This document shows positions 50,558 through 58,594 of a stretch of 64,000 nt of DNA, piece by piece. This stretch comes from Candidatus Villigracilis adiacens (GTDB lineage: Bacteria; Chloroflexota; Anaerolineae; Anaerolineales; Villigracilaceae): positions 248,001 to 312,000 of the forward strand of contig JADJBU010000022.1 of assembly GCA_016703605.1 (NCBI GenBank), read 5' to 3'. Positions within the stretch are counted from its first letter, which is position 1. Each line of letters begins with the position of its first letter. The translations under genes and the position numbers were made by a program. A model generated the notes under the pieces. That model made no database searches and was not told the origin of the DNA. It saw only the letters and a program-made list of their open reading frames with translations.

Positions 50558-51553
50558 TTAAGACTGCCGGGGCCAGATCGCGAGTTCCAGCGTCACGCGC
50601 TCGAAATAACTATTATCCGGCAACGCGCCCTTGCCGTACTCGATATCCACGATGGTGGCGAGGAGTTGCAGAGTGGCCGTCTCCAGCAGGACCTGGGCAT
50701 GGGGCTGAACAAGCACCAACTCACCCTTCGGTTCGAGCCGCGAACGGACTGCCGGGTCCGCAAAGGCATGGGCAGACATCAAAACTTTCGTGGCAGTCTT
50801 GATATCGTTCTTATCAAATAACCAGATCTCGAGGGCGGTCACCTTCTTCGGCTCACCCACGCCGATGATCTCGGAAATGCCAACGCCGTACTCCCCCAAA
50901 AATTCACCGGCGCCGGTATCGATGCTGAACGATTCATCATACAGATCGTCGCCCAAAACAAAGGTGGTCATCGTCTGTGTAATGGGCGGGGCAAGACCCA
51001 TCTCTTCGAAGTTCGTCTTCTCCGCCGACCGGCTGATCTCCGACGCCTGCATCACCGCCGTCACCTCCCCCGAGCCGCGCTTGCGAAACAGGCGGAAGAG
51101 ATAAAACCCGCCCGCCGCCGCAACCGCCAGAACCAAAACAACGCCGACGCCGATCAATGCCGTGCGCATCGTTGACGGAGTCTCTACGGGGGCGCTTTCA
51201 GCGCCGGTCTGCTCGCGCGTATTGATCTCATTCGTCACCGCCTGCCCAAATTCCTGAACAAGAGCCGCAGGCAGATAACCGGGATTGTTTTGCACAACGG
51301 CAAACGCGTTTTGCGCCTCGGTACCAAGACCGATCCAACGGTCAGCTGCCAGAGCCGCGCTTTTATTGATGCTGTACGAGTCGATTGCCATGCGCATATA
51401 GTCTTCCCTCAAATCTGGGCGCAGGTAATAAGGGGTGGCATTTTCGAACTCAATGGTTCCCCAGCCGATCACCAACCCAATCGCCAGCCCCACAATAAAA
51501 AGGACAACCGGCAAAATGGGAATTTTTTTCAAGAAAGCAACCACGAATTGCAT
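50558..51553 (-). CDS. Membrane protein with two transmembrane segments, unknown function
   Basis: I do not recognise the family. The 331-residue protein has a membrane segment near its N-terminus (about 12-33), a helical extracytoplasmic domain (about 34-128; DLREDYMRMAIDSYSINKSA), a second membrane segment (about 131-155) and a cytoplasmic beta-rich domain (about 185-331; TFVLGDDLYDESFSIDTGAG and ALEIWLFDKNDIKTATKVLM). The last domain looks well folded and conserved. No catalytic residues can be named. GGAGTTCAGTT precedes the ATG. It is downstream of topA after a 350-base gap, so it probably has its own promoter. Confidence 0.7.
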   Translation of the reverse strand: MQFVVAFLKKIPILPVVLFIVGLAIGLVIGWGTIEFENATPYYLRPDLREDYMRMAIDSYSINKSAALAADRWIGLGTEAQNAFAVVQNNPGYLPAALVQEFGQAVTNEINTREQTGAESAPVETPSTMRTALIGVGVVLVLAVAAAGGFYLFRLFRKRGSGEVTAVMQASEISRSAEKTNFEEMGLAPPITQTMTTFVLGDDLYDESFSIDTGAGEFLGEYGVGISEIIGVGEPKKVTALEIWLFDKNDIKTATKVLMSAHAFADPAVRSRLEPKGELVLVQPHAQVLLETATLQLLATIVDIEYGKGALPDNSYFERVTLELAIWPRQS

Positions 51554-51905
51554 AACTGAACTCCTTCGCTCCTATGCTATGGCTCGATTATACAACGTAA
51601 ATTCCCCGACCCACATGGCAGAAGTATTGCCCGGGCGATTTACTCAGACCATCCCAAAGGCTTTTTGGGACTTTCTGATTCCCGAACCCAAACCTTCGAT
51701 ACGGCTGCGCGGATCAGACTCCGCCCCAGCCTGATTCCCGTCCATCCGCCTTGACCCCGCCTCAAGAGACCTGTTTCTTAGGTTCCCACCTTAGGCATCA
51801 TTCTGAGCAGAGCAAAGAATCCCTGAGATTATCGCAGAGACCCTTCGTAGCGCCAGACGCCACGAAGGGTGACGCCTCAGTTAAGTTCTTTTGAAGAAAC
51901 GCTCT
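51554..51905. other. Intergenic region, repeat-like, no gene
   Basis: No credible gene. The part at 51770-51896 contains TCATTCTGAGCAGAGCAAAG, CCCTTCGTAGCGCCAGACGC and GGGTGACGCC, words typical of the interior of family B elements, and begins and ends with GTTTCTT and AAGAAAC. It may be an old element, but no target duplication is seen. Confidence 0.5.
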
Positions 51906-54212
51906 CTAAACGCCCTCCGCAACGATCTCCTCCAGCGAAAACGTATTCGAACAGACGGTGCATTGCGCCTCGCGTTTATTCGCCACAACCAACAACCCGC
52001 TGCAATCGGGGCAGGGCTTTGCCAGCGGCTTCTTCCAGGTGGTGAAATCACAGTTCGGATAGTTCGCACAGCCATAGAACGTGCGCCCCTTGCGCGTCCT
52101 TCGCTCCACCATATCGCCGCCGTCCTTCGGGCAGGTCACGCCGATCTTTTCGAGCCACGGCTCGGTATATCGACAAGTTGGGAAGTTCGCGCACGAAATG
52201 AACTTCCCGAAACGACCATACCGGATGACCAGTTCCCCGCCATCCTCCGGGCATTGACGCCCAATCGGCTCCGGCTCCGACTTGGAGACGGGCATCTCGG
52301 CTTGGGCTTTCTTCACATCTTCGGAAAACGGTTCGTAAAATTCACGGATCGCCTCCGTCCATGTCATTTCGCCATCCGCGATCTTGTCGAGATCCTCTTC
52401 CATGTGCGCGGTAAAGTTCAGGTCCACCACTTCAGGAAAATACTGCGCCATCAAGTCGTTGACCTGAATGCCAATATCGGTTGGGATCAGCCGCTTCTCC
52501 TCGCGCACAACGTACCCGCGCTGTTGAATGGTGGAGATCGTCGGCGCATACGTGGACGGACGCCCAATGCCATTCTCCTCCAACGCCTTCACCAGCGACG
52601 CCTCGCTGAAACGCGGCGGGGGCTGGGTAAAGTGCTGCTCGGGGATGAGGCGCACCAAATCCTGCCTTAGCCCCTCCTCCACCCCGCGCGGAATCTTGAC
52701 ATCCTCTTCTTCATCCTCCGCCCGGGCGTCTTCGTTCTTGGCTTCCTGATACACAGCCAGAAATCCCGCAAACTGAACCTCGGAATGCGAAGCCCGCAAC
52801 AGGTATTCATGTCCGCTTGTTTTGCCGGTCACTTCAACCTGAATCGTATCGAACACGGCAACCGCCATCTGCGAAGCGACAAATCTCTGCCAAATCAACT
52901 GATACAGTTTGAACATCGCCGGGTCGAGAAATTCCTTGACCTTCGCCGGATCGCGCATCGCCGATGTCGGGCGGATGGCTTCATGCGCCTCCTGCGCCGA
53001 CGCGGATTTTGTCTTATAAACCGGCGCTTCGGCGGGCAGGTAATCGGAGCCGAAGCGCTCCATCACATACTTGCGCGCCTCATCCTGCGCCAGCGTGGAG
53101 ACATTGGTCGAGTCAGTTCGCATGTAGGTGATCAAACCCGTCGCGCCGCCCTCGCCCACGTCCTGCCCTTCATATAATCCCTGCGCGAGAGCCATGGTTC
53201 GTTTGGCGGTAAAGCCGAGTTTCTTCGAAGCCTCCTGCTGAAGGGTCGAGGTTGTGAACGGAGCCAGCGGTTTTTGCCGTTTCTCGCCGCGCTTGACCTT
53301 CGAGATGACATATTCCCCCGTCTCCATATCGATCAGGATCGGGTCAACCACCTCGCGGCTGGAAAGTTCCGGTTCCTTGTCGTCGATGCGCGCCAGTTTG
53401 GCAATGAACGACGATTTCAGCTTCTCGGCTTTGAACTCGGCGTGGATCGACCAGTACTCCACCGGTTTGAAATCCTCCACCTCCCGCTCCCGGTCCACGA
53501 TCAGGCGCAGGGCAACAGATTGCACACGTCCCGCAGAGAGCCGTCCGCGCACTTTTTCCCACAAAATGGGGCTGATACTGTAACCGACCAGCCGATCCAG
53601 CACGCGCCGCGCCTGCTGGGCATTGACCAGGTTCATATCGATATTGCGCGGATGTGAAAACGCCTCCGAAACGGCGGGAGCGGTGATCTCATGAAATACC
53701 ACGCGCTTCGTGCGTTCCGGTTCGATGCCCGCCGCCTCCATCAAATGCCATGAAATGGATTCGCCCTCGCGGTCGGGGTCGGTCGCGAGATAGATTTCTT
53801 CAGCCTTCTTCGCCAGCTGTTTGATCTCCTTGACTACATCCTTCTTCTCGTTCGGCACGCGATACTTCGGCTCGAAGTTATTCTCCACATCCACCGATAA
53901 TTGCGACTTGAGCAGGTCGCGCACATGCCCCACCGAGGCGCGGACAGTATATCCCTTGCCCAGGAAGCGTCCGACCGTCTTTGCCTTGGCAGGCGACTCG
54001 ACGATCACGAGTTTCCCCTCGCGCACTTCCACCTTCTCCGGCTTGGGCGGGGGGATCAAACCGGCATGGGCATCTGTCTTCCCCATACGAAATAGTTTTG
54101 TGCCGCAAACGGGGCAGACGCCAGTCGTCACCGCCGAACTCTTGGCATTGAATCCGGCAACCGGGTCCTTGATCTCCCGCTTGGTCTTGCACTTCATGCA
54201 ATAGGCTTCCAT
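51906..54212 (-). CDS. topA: DNA topoisomerase I with N-terminal zinc ribbon
   Basis: Type IA topoisomerase that relaxes negative supercoils. The 768-residue protein starts with an extra zinc ribbon (C5, C8, C33, C36; DUF5679-like) before the Toprim domain at about 67 (LVIVESPAKAKTVGRFLGKG). The active-site region is GLITYMRTDSTNVS with the nucleophilic Tyr. Three C-terminal zinc ribbons follow (CPEDGGELVIRYGRFGKFIS, CPKDGGDMVERRTRKGR, CPDCSGLLVV). GGAGG precedes the ATG at 54212; 14 codons of open frame upstream are ignored. A terminator upstream of it indicates a separate promoter from manC. Confidence 0.95.
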   Translation of the reverse strand: MEAYCMKCKTKREIKDPVAGFNAKSSAVTTGVCPVCGTKLFRMGKTDAHAGLIPPPKPEKVEVREGKLVIVESPAKAKTVGRFLGKGYTVRASVGHVRDLLKSQLSVDVENNFEPKYRVPNEKKDVVKEIKQLAKKAEEIYLATDPDREGESISWHLMEAAGIEPERTKRVVFHEITAPAVSEAFSHPRNIDMNLVNAQQARRVLDRLVGYSISPILWEKVRGRLSAGRVQSVALRLIVDREREVEDFKPVEYWSIHAEFKAEKLKSSFIAKLARIDDKEPELSSREVVDPILIDMETGEYVISKVKRGEKRQKPLAPFTTSTLQQEASKKLGFTAKRTMALAQGLYEGQDVGEGGATGLITYMRTDSTNVSTLAQDEARKYVMERFGSDYLPAEAPVYKTKSASAQEAHEAIRPTSAMRDPAKVKEFLDPAMFKLYQLIWQRFVASQMAVAVFDTIQVEVTGKTSGHEYLLRASHSEVQFAGFLAVYQEAKNEDARAEDEEEDVKIPRGVEEGLRQDLVRLIPEQHFTQPPPRFSEASLVKALEENGIGRPSTYAPTISTIQQRGYVVREEKRLIPTDIGIQVNDLMAQYFPEVVDLNFTAHMEEDLDKIADGEMTWTEAIREFYEPFSEDVKKAQAEMPVSKSEPEPIGRQCPEDGGELVIRYGRFGKFISCANFPTCRYTEPWLEKIGVTCPKDGGDMVERRTRKGRTFYGCANYPNCDFTTWKKPLAKPCPDCSGLLVVANKREAQCTVCSNTFSLEEIVAEGV

Positions 54213-54288
54213 TAAATAAATTCCTCCGGCGTATTTCTCGCATCTACAGGTCAAGTCGATGGACTAGCCCTGCATTCATTTGCCATAT

Positions 54289-54323
54289 AAAAAACATCCC
54301 GCAAGGATAAGCCCTACGGGATG
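54289..54323 (-). terminator. Terminator between manC and topA
   Basis: On the minus strand CATCCCG and CGGGATG pair over a 15-base loop and are followed by TTTTTT (54294-54289). A second hairpin (CCCGTTT/AAACGGG, 54342-54361) lies just before it. Confidence 0.8.
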
Positions 54324-54370
54324 GACATTCTACAGCAATAACCCGTTTTTTTGCAAACGGGAATTTTTCG

Positions 54371-54429
54371 GGAGTCGAACGTCTCCCGACTTTCGACTCC
54401 GATTCCAACGTCGGGAGACGTTGAAGTCC
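54371..54429. repeat. Inverted word repeat, family D, copy 2
   Basis: AACGTCTCCCGAC and GTCGGGAGACGTT form a 13-bp inverted pair inside a segment that starts GGAGTCGAACG and ends GTTGAAGTCC. It has the same plan as 37697-37757. Confidence 0.65.
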
Positions 54430-54435
54430 TTTTCC

Positions 54436-55536
54436 CTACAAATACTTTTCCTGTCGGTGCTTCTTCAAATGCTCAACCACATCCTTGACCTTCTGGGATT
54501 GGTCCGACTTGCAGATCAGCAGGGCGTCGCCGGTATCCACCACAACCATATCATCCACACCAATGGTGACGACCAGCCGGTCAGACCCGCCGTAGACAAG
54601 CGTATTATTTGTCTCGAGCGCAAGATGCGAAACCGCGTTCGTTGCAATATTTCCGCTCATATCGGGCAAAAGCACTTCAAACAAGGAAGACCACGAACCA
54701 ACATCGCTCCAGCCCAGCCCGCCCGCCGGGAGGACTGCAACCTTCTCCGCCTTTTCCATGATGCCGTAATCGACCGTTTCAATTTTTACATCTTTCCAGA
54801 TCTTCACCAGGGTTTCCAACTGTTTTGATGTGCCCCAATCCGCCCCGATCTGATCGAGCGCATCCATCAAGCCCGGCATTTGTTTTCGAATCTCCGCCAG
54901 GATCGCATCCGCCCGCCAGATAAACATACCGCTGTTCCAGGAGTGATCTCCCGAACGCAGCAATTGACGCGCGGTCTCCTCGCTCGGTTTTTCCTTGAAG
55001 GTTTTCACCGTATAGACGGGATACTTGTACCCGCCATCCACGCCGGCGCCCTGTTGGATGTACCCGTACGCCGTCGAAGGCATGGTCGGGGTAATGCCCA
55101 GCGTGACCAGGTAATCATTATCCGCCACATCGAAGGCGGCTTTCAACAGATAATGGAAGAGGTCCACATTTCGAATGAAATGATCCGACGGCAGGATCGC
55201 CATCGTCGCCAGCGGATCGCGTTTCCGCAAAGCCATCGCCGCCAGCCCCACCACCGAAGCGGTCCCGCGTGGAGCCGGTTCGATCAGGTAATTTTCATCT
55301 GGCAGTTCCGGAGCCTGCTCTTTCATTTCATGAGCCTGCTCCTCGACCGTCACCACAAGGATGCGTTCCGGCGGGAACAGACCCTCCAGCCGTTTAACCG
55401 TGCTTTGAAACAAAGTCTCCTGACCGATCAGGGGCAACAATTGCTTGGGTTTTTCGCGGCGCGAAAGGGGCCACAAACGCGTCCCCCCGCCGCCAGCCAT
55501 GATGACCGCATACGCATGAGATAAGTCAGAATTCAT
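54436..55536 (-). CDS. manC: Mannose-1-phosphate guanylyltransferase
   Basis: Makes GDP-mannose from mannose-1-phosphate and GTP. The 366-residue protein has the nucleotidyltransferase start GGGGTRLWPLSR (15-26) followed by KPKQLLPLIG, then EPAPRGTASVVGLAAMAL, ILPSDHFI, TYKVKTFKEKP-like YTVKTFKEKPSEETA and NSGMFIWRADAIL. It is the monofunctional type, without a cupin isomerase domain. It lies between dprA and topA. Its product could feed the polyprenol-phosphate mannose synthase encoded at 45672-46412. Confidence 0.92.
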   Translation of the reverse strand: MNSDLSHAYAVIMAGGGGTRLWPLSRREKPKQLLPLIGQETLFQSTVKRLEGLFPPERILVVTVEEQAHEMKEQAPELPDENYLIEPAPRGTASVVGLAAMALRKRDPLATMAILPSDHFIRNVDLFHYLLKAAFDVADNDYLVTLGITPTMPSTAYGYIQQGAGVDGGYKYPVYTVKTFKEKPSEETARQLLRSGDHSWNSGMFIWRADAILAEIRKQMPGLMDALDQIGADWGTSKQLETLVKIWKDVKIETVDYGIMEKAEKVAVLPAGGLGWSDVGSWSSLFEVLLPDMSGNIATNAVSHLALETNNTLVYGGSDRLVVTIGVDDMVVVDTGDALLICKSDQSQKVKDVVEHLKKHRQEKYL

Positions 55537-55545
55537 ACCTGCCTC

Positions 55546-56652
55546 CTAAACTTTATAGTCCGGTCGTTCTTCCCAGACCGCCACATAATTCATACCACCA
55601 ACCTGCCGCACCATGCCTTTCAATTCCATCATCGCCAGCGCGGCGGAAATCTTTTCGATGGGCAGATTGGCTTGATTGCGGATCTCGTCCACGTGGAGCG
55701 GCTCACTGCCCAGCGCGTTTAACACGAGCGCCTCGGTCTCGTCGGAAGGCAAAATCTTCCGCGCGGTTTTTTGTTTATCCATACGGGTCAGGTCCAAGGC
55801 CTGCATCAAATCTGCCGGGGTTAACAAAGGCTGTGCGCCTTTTTGGATCAGGCGGTTCGTGCCCTTGCTTTGCGGCGCAAGGATGCTGCCCGGTACGGCA
55901 AAAATTTCGCGCCCCTGTGCCGCGGCGAATTCAGCCGTGATCAATGCACCGCTTGTTTCTGCCGCTTCGATCACAACCACAGCCAGAGACAGCCCAGAAA
56001 TGATCCGGTTGCGCGGCGGGAAGTTCGAAGCGTCTGGCGGCGTACCAACGGCATAATCGCTGATGACCGCGCCGCGAGTCATCATTTGCTCAGCCAGCCC
56101 GCGATGCTCCGGCGGATAGATCTTATCCACCCCCGAGCCGAGTACCGCCAACGTCCGCCCGCCCGCCTTGAGCGCGGTCTGATGCGCAATCGCATCCACC
56201 CCCCGCGCCAGCCCGCTGACGACGGTGATTCCATTCGCGGCCAGGAAAGAAGCGATGTCCTCCGTCACCTGCCTGCCATACGGCGTGACCTTGCGCGTGC
56301 CAACGATTGCCACCGCGAACAGGTCATCCATCAAATATTCGCCTCGGATGTAGAGGACGGGGGGAGGCTGGTCGATTTCTTTCAATCGGGTGGGATACGC
56401 TTCATCCATCCAGGTCAGGATTTTGATCTCCTGCGCTTCGATCCGCGCCCAGACCTGGTCCAGGTCCATCTGCCTTCTCGCCCCGATGACTTTCTCTGCC
56501 AACTTCGCCCCCAAACCAGATGCGACCAACTCAGCCGCATCCGCCTTCCAAGCCGACTCGAGATCGCCGAAATACGCGACCAAGCCCTGCATTCGCACAG
56601 CGCCGATGCCTTTGATGAGGTTGAACCCGATCCAGTATTTCTTTTCGTCCAT
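55546..56652 (-). CDS. dprA: DNA-processing protein DprA
   Basis: Loads RecA on incoming single-stranded DNA during natural transformation. The 368-residue protein has an N-terminal helix-hairpin region (LIKGIGAVRMQGLVAYFGDL), the Rossmann-like core with VVSGLARGVDAIAH, LGSGVDKIYPPEHRGL, PPRNRIISGLSLAVVVIEA and a C-terminal winged helix (about 300-360). All conserved motifs are intact. Most Chloroflexota carry this gene whether or not competence is known, so presence alone does not prove transformation. It is followed after 9 bases by manC. Confidence 0.95.
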   Translation of the reverse strand: MDEKKYWIGFNLIKGIGAVRMQGLVAYFGDLESAWKADAAELVASGLGAKLAEKVIGARRQMDLDQVWARIEAQEIKILTWMDEAYPTRLKEIDQPPPVLYIRGEYLMDDLFAVAIVGTRKVTPYGRQVTEDIASFLAANGITVVSGLARGVDAIAHQTALKAGGRTLAVLGSGVDKIYPPEHRGLAEQMMTRGAVISDYAVGTPPDASNFPPRNRIISGLSLAVVVIEAAETSGALITAEFAAAQGREIFAVPGSILAPQSKGTNRLIQKGAQPLLTPADLMQALDLTRMDKQKTARKILPSDETEALVLNALGSEPLHVDEIRNQANLPIEKISAALAMMELKGMVRQVGGMNYVAVWEERPDYKV

Positions 56653-56701
56653 GGTTTGGAAATTGTAACATTACCCCGATTTGATTTACGATTTACGCCC
56701 G

Positions 56702-56749
56702 GTACCGCGACATTCATGCCGCCCTAAAATTGCGAGATTAACCTCGCAA
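56702..56749. repeat. GTAC and palindrome in the dprA-rimM gap
   Basis: GTACCGCGACATTCATGCCGC, then TTGCGAGATTAACCTCGCAA (56730-56749), a palindrome with one mismatched pair. TTCATGCCGCC is shared with 22770 region. It separates rimM from dprA. Confidence 0.6.
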
Positions 56750-56784
56750 CACCGCGTAAGGCGACTTATGCATTATTCCCGTTT

Positions 56785-57318
56785 TCAAACCAGCCCATCG
56801 ATCAAATGCACCTTCATCACCCGCTCGTTCATATCTGTTTCGAGAATCACATCTGCGATGGCGGGCAGGAGGAGTTCGCCGCCGCCCTCTTTTTTGACGA
56901 CATAGACATCGTTCGCGCCGGTTTCGAGAATCTCCGCCAGCACGCCGAGGGTTTCGCCGGTATCCGCCGTCACCGTAAGACCAATTAATTCGTGTTTGTA
57001 AACCTGTCCCTCAGGAAGAGCCGGTACTTCCGTCGATTTGACATACACCCACTGATTGCGGTATCTGCCCGCAGATTCGGGCGAATCGCAGCCGCGCAGC
57101 CTGACCAGCATCCCCTTCCCATGCGGGCGGGCGGATTCGAAGACGAGCGTTTCGCGCTTCTCGCCCACATAGACCTTCCGCCCCGCCTTGATCCGCTCGG
57201 GGAAATCGGTATGCAAATCCATGATCATCTCGCCGGAGACGCCATGCGGACGGCGCAGAAAACCGATCGCCAAATAAACAGACTCGCCTTTTGGCGAGCC
57301 TTGTTCTTGTTCCGCCAT
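56785..57318 (-). CDS. rimM: Ribosome maturation factor RimM
   Basis: Binds S19 and helps 30S head assembly. The 177-residue protein has the N-terminal RimM domain (YLAIGFLRRPHGVSGEMIMD) and a C-terminal PRC barrel (about 98-175; HELIGLTVTADTGETLGVL and ELLLPAIADVILETDMNERV). It starts one base after the khpA stop. The usual neighbour trmD is not found downstream; dprA follows instead. Confidence 0.95.
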   Translation of the reverse strand: MAEQEQGSPKGESVYLAIGFLRRPHGVSGEMIMDLHTDFPERIKAGRKVYVGEKRETLVFESARPHGKGMLVRLRGCDSPESAGRYRNQWVYVKSTEVPALPEGQVYKHELIGLTVTADTGETLGVLAEILETGANDVYVVKKEGGGELLLPAIADVILETDMNERVMKVHLIDGLV

Positions 57319-57319
57319 G

Positions 57320-57568
57320 TCAGGAGGGTTCCGTTACGTCGAGCGTGGCTTGCTTGCCCTGCCGCTCGGCGGCGACCCGAAGCAATGTACGGATGGCGTT
57401 TGCCACCCTGCCGCCCTTGCCGATCACGCGCCCCATATCGTCCTTGGCCACGCTCAATTCGATGCGCGGGCGATTGCCCCTGGTTTCGGTCACGATCACA
57501 TCTTCGGGATGTTCCACAAGGGATTTGGCGATGTATTCGATCAGGTCTTTCATGCTGGGTATCCTCAT
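57320..57568 (-). CDS. khpA: KH-domain RNA-binding protein KhpA
   Basis: Small RNA-binding protein of the YlqC/KhpA family; in Firmicutes it works with KhpB and affects cell elongation. The 82-residue protein has MKDLIEYIAKSLVEHPEDVI and the KH loop VIGKGGRVANAIRTLLR with an intact GxxG-type turn. The rpsP-khpA-rimM order is a standard ribosomal context. Confidence 0.95.
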   Translation of the reverse strand: MRIPSMKDLIEYIAKSLVEHPEDVIVTETRGNRPRIELSVAKDDMGRVIGKGGRVANAIRTLLRVAAERQGKQATLDVTEPS

Positions 57569-57634
57569 GACGCATTACGGATTACGCGCTTCTTGAAACC
57601 TGATGCGTAATCCGTAATGATGGGTATTGCGTTG
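57569..57634. repeat. Inverted word pair in the rpsP-khpA gap
   Basis: GCATTACGGATTACGC (57571-57586 region) is exactly inverted as GCGTAATCCGTAATG about 20 bases later, giving a hairpin between rpsP and khpA that could attenuate the downstream genes. Confidence 0.6.
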
Positions 57635-57976
57635 TTACTTGCGTGTTTTCGCCGGGGCGGCGCGTTTGGCTTCGGCGGCGGCGGCTTCTTCAACCAACAC
57701 ATCGACCGATTCGCCGTTTTTATAACGCTCGAAGCGTTCGAGTGTTCCGGCGGTTTTGAAAATCTTCTCGACGGATTCGGTCGGCTGGGCGCCGTGCTTC
57801 ATCCAACTGTAGATGCGCTTTTCGTCCAACTTGATGGTGGCAGGCTCGGTGCGCGGGTTGTACACGCCAACGATCTCCAAAAAGCGACCGTCGCGGGGGG
57901 CTTCCTTATCCGCGGCGACGATGCGGTACGTGGGTTGACCGCGAAGGCCAATACGACGTAAACGAAGACGAACCAT
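57635..57976 (-). CDS. rpsP: 30S ribosomal protein S16
   Basis: Component of the small ribosomal subunit. The 113-residue protein has the family start MVRLRLRRIGLRGQPTYRIV and PRDGRFLEIVGVYNPRTEPA. The end (about 78-113) is an Ala/Lys-rich extension ending AAPAKTRK, longer than in E. coli but common in other phyla. It is the first gene of the rpsP-khpA-rimM-dprA-manC series. Confidence 0.97.
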   Translation of the reverse strand: MVRLRLRRIGLRGQPTYRIVAADKEAPRDGRFLEIVGVYNPRTEPATIKLDEKRIYSWMKHGAQPTESVEKIFKTAGTLERFERYKNGESVDVLVEEAAAAEAKRAAPAKTRK

Positions 57977-58105
57977 TCTTTAACTTGCTCCTTTATGTTT
58001 TGATTACGTTCCAGACAGGCACTAGAGACGAGAGGGGTGTGCGGGCTGAAATCGCGGGCTGTATTTTACCAGAAGAACCCGGTAAATTCGGCGGCAATTC
58101 CTTGG

Positions 58106-58265
58106 GGGTGCAGGCAAAACATGTCAGGCACAGAGTCGAAAGCGGCGCTGTGGTGGCGCCAACGGCGCCACGACATCTCCCGACTTTCGAGCAAAATCGG
58201 GAGACCCTTCGACAGGCTCAGGGCAGGTTTTTGCAGTCCAAACTGACAAACCTTTGCTTGCACGC
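58106..58265. mobile_element. Miniature inverted-repeat element, family A, full form
   Basis: A 160-bp copy with ends GGGTGCAGGCAA and TTGCTTGCACGC. The interior has GGCGCCAACGGCGCC and CCCTTCGACAGGCTCAGGGC hairpins and agrees with the copy at 63800-63957 (there inverted) at nearly every position. TTCCTTGG (58098-58105) before it and CTCCTTGG (58272-58279) after it may be a degenerate duplication if the right end is a little longer. Confidence 0.8.
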
Positions 58266-58282
58266 CCTCGGCTCCTTGGCAG

Positions 58283-58307
58283 GTACAAGCAAAACATGTC
58301 CGGCGCG
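58283..58307. repeat. Fragment of a family A end
   Basis: GTACAAGCAAAACATGTCCG and the next 5 bases resemble the left end of family A elements (GTGTGCAAGCAAAACATG). The rest of that copy is missing. Confidence 0.6.
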
Positions 58308-58387
58308 TATCCGACGTGGCTTGCCACGCCGTGAAAACTCAAACGGGGCGCTTCCTTTTTCAGCGATATAATTTTTTAACTCATCGA

Positions 58388-58514
58388 ATAACTGCTCAGC
58401 CAATTCACTTCCCTGTCATTTCGAGTGGCGCGAGGCGCCACGAGAAATCTTTCTCAAAGCTGCGCAAGATTTCTCCTCGCTCGCGCTCGTCGAAATGACA
58501 GGCTGAGCAGTTAC
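58388..58514. mobile_element. Miniature inverted-repeat element, family B, copy 2
   Basis: A 127-bp copy with ends ATAACTGCTCAG and CTGAGCAGTTAC, flanked by a perfect 8-bp direct repeat CTCATCGA (58380-58387 and 58515-58522). The interior matches the copy at 10784-10914 closely and in the same orientation. Confidence 0.88.
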
Positions 58515-58594
58515 CTCATCGAAACCGCTTAAGGTGAGCGTTTATAAAGAACAGGGTAATTGTAAAACAACGGCTCAGGAAAGGATGCCAACAA

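Larger units (their letters stand above)
57977..58594. other. Element-rich gap between divergent genes
   Basis: This 618-base gap between rpsP and the LysM lipoprotein gene holds a family A element (58106-58265), a fragment of a family A end (58283-58307) and a family B element (58388-58514). No coding region is credible. Promoters for both sides must lie near the edges. Confidence 0.8.

Noticed and set aside
51770..51896. Third family B element
   Set aside because: Internal words are similar, but the ends do not match GTAACTGCTCAG and no direct repeat flanks it.
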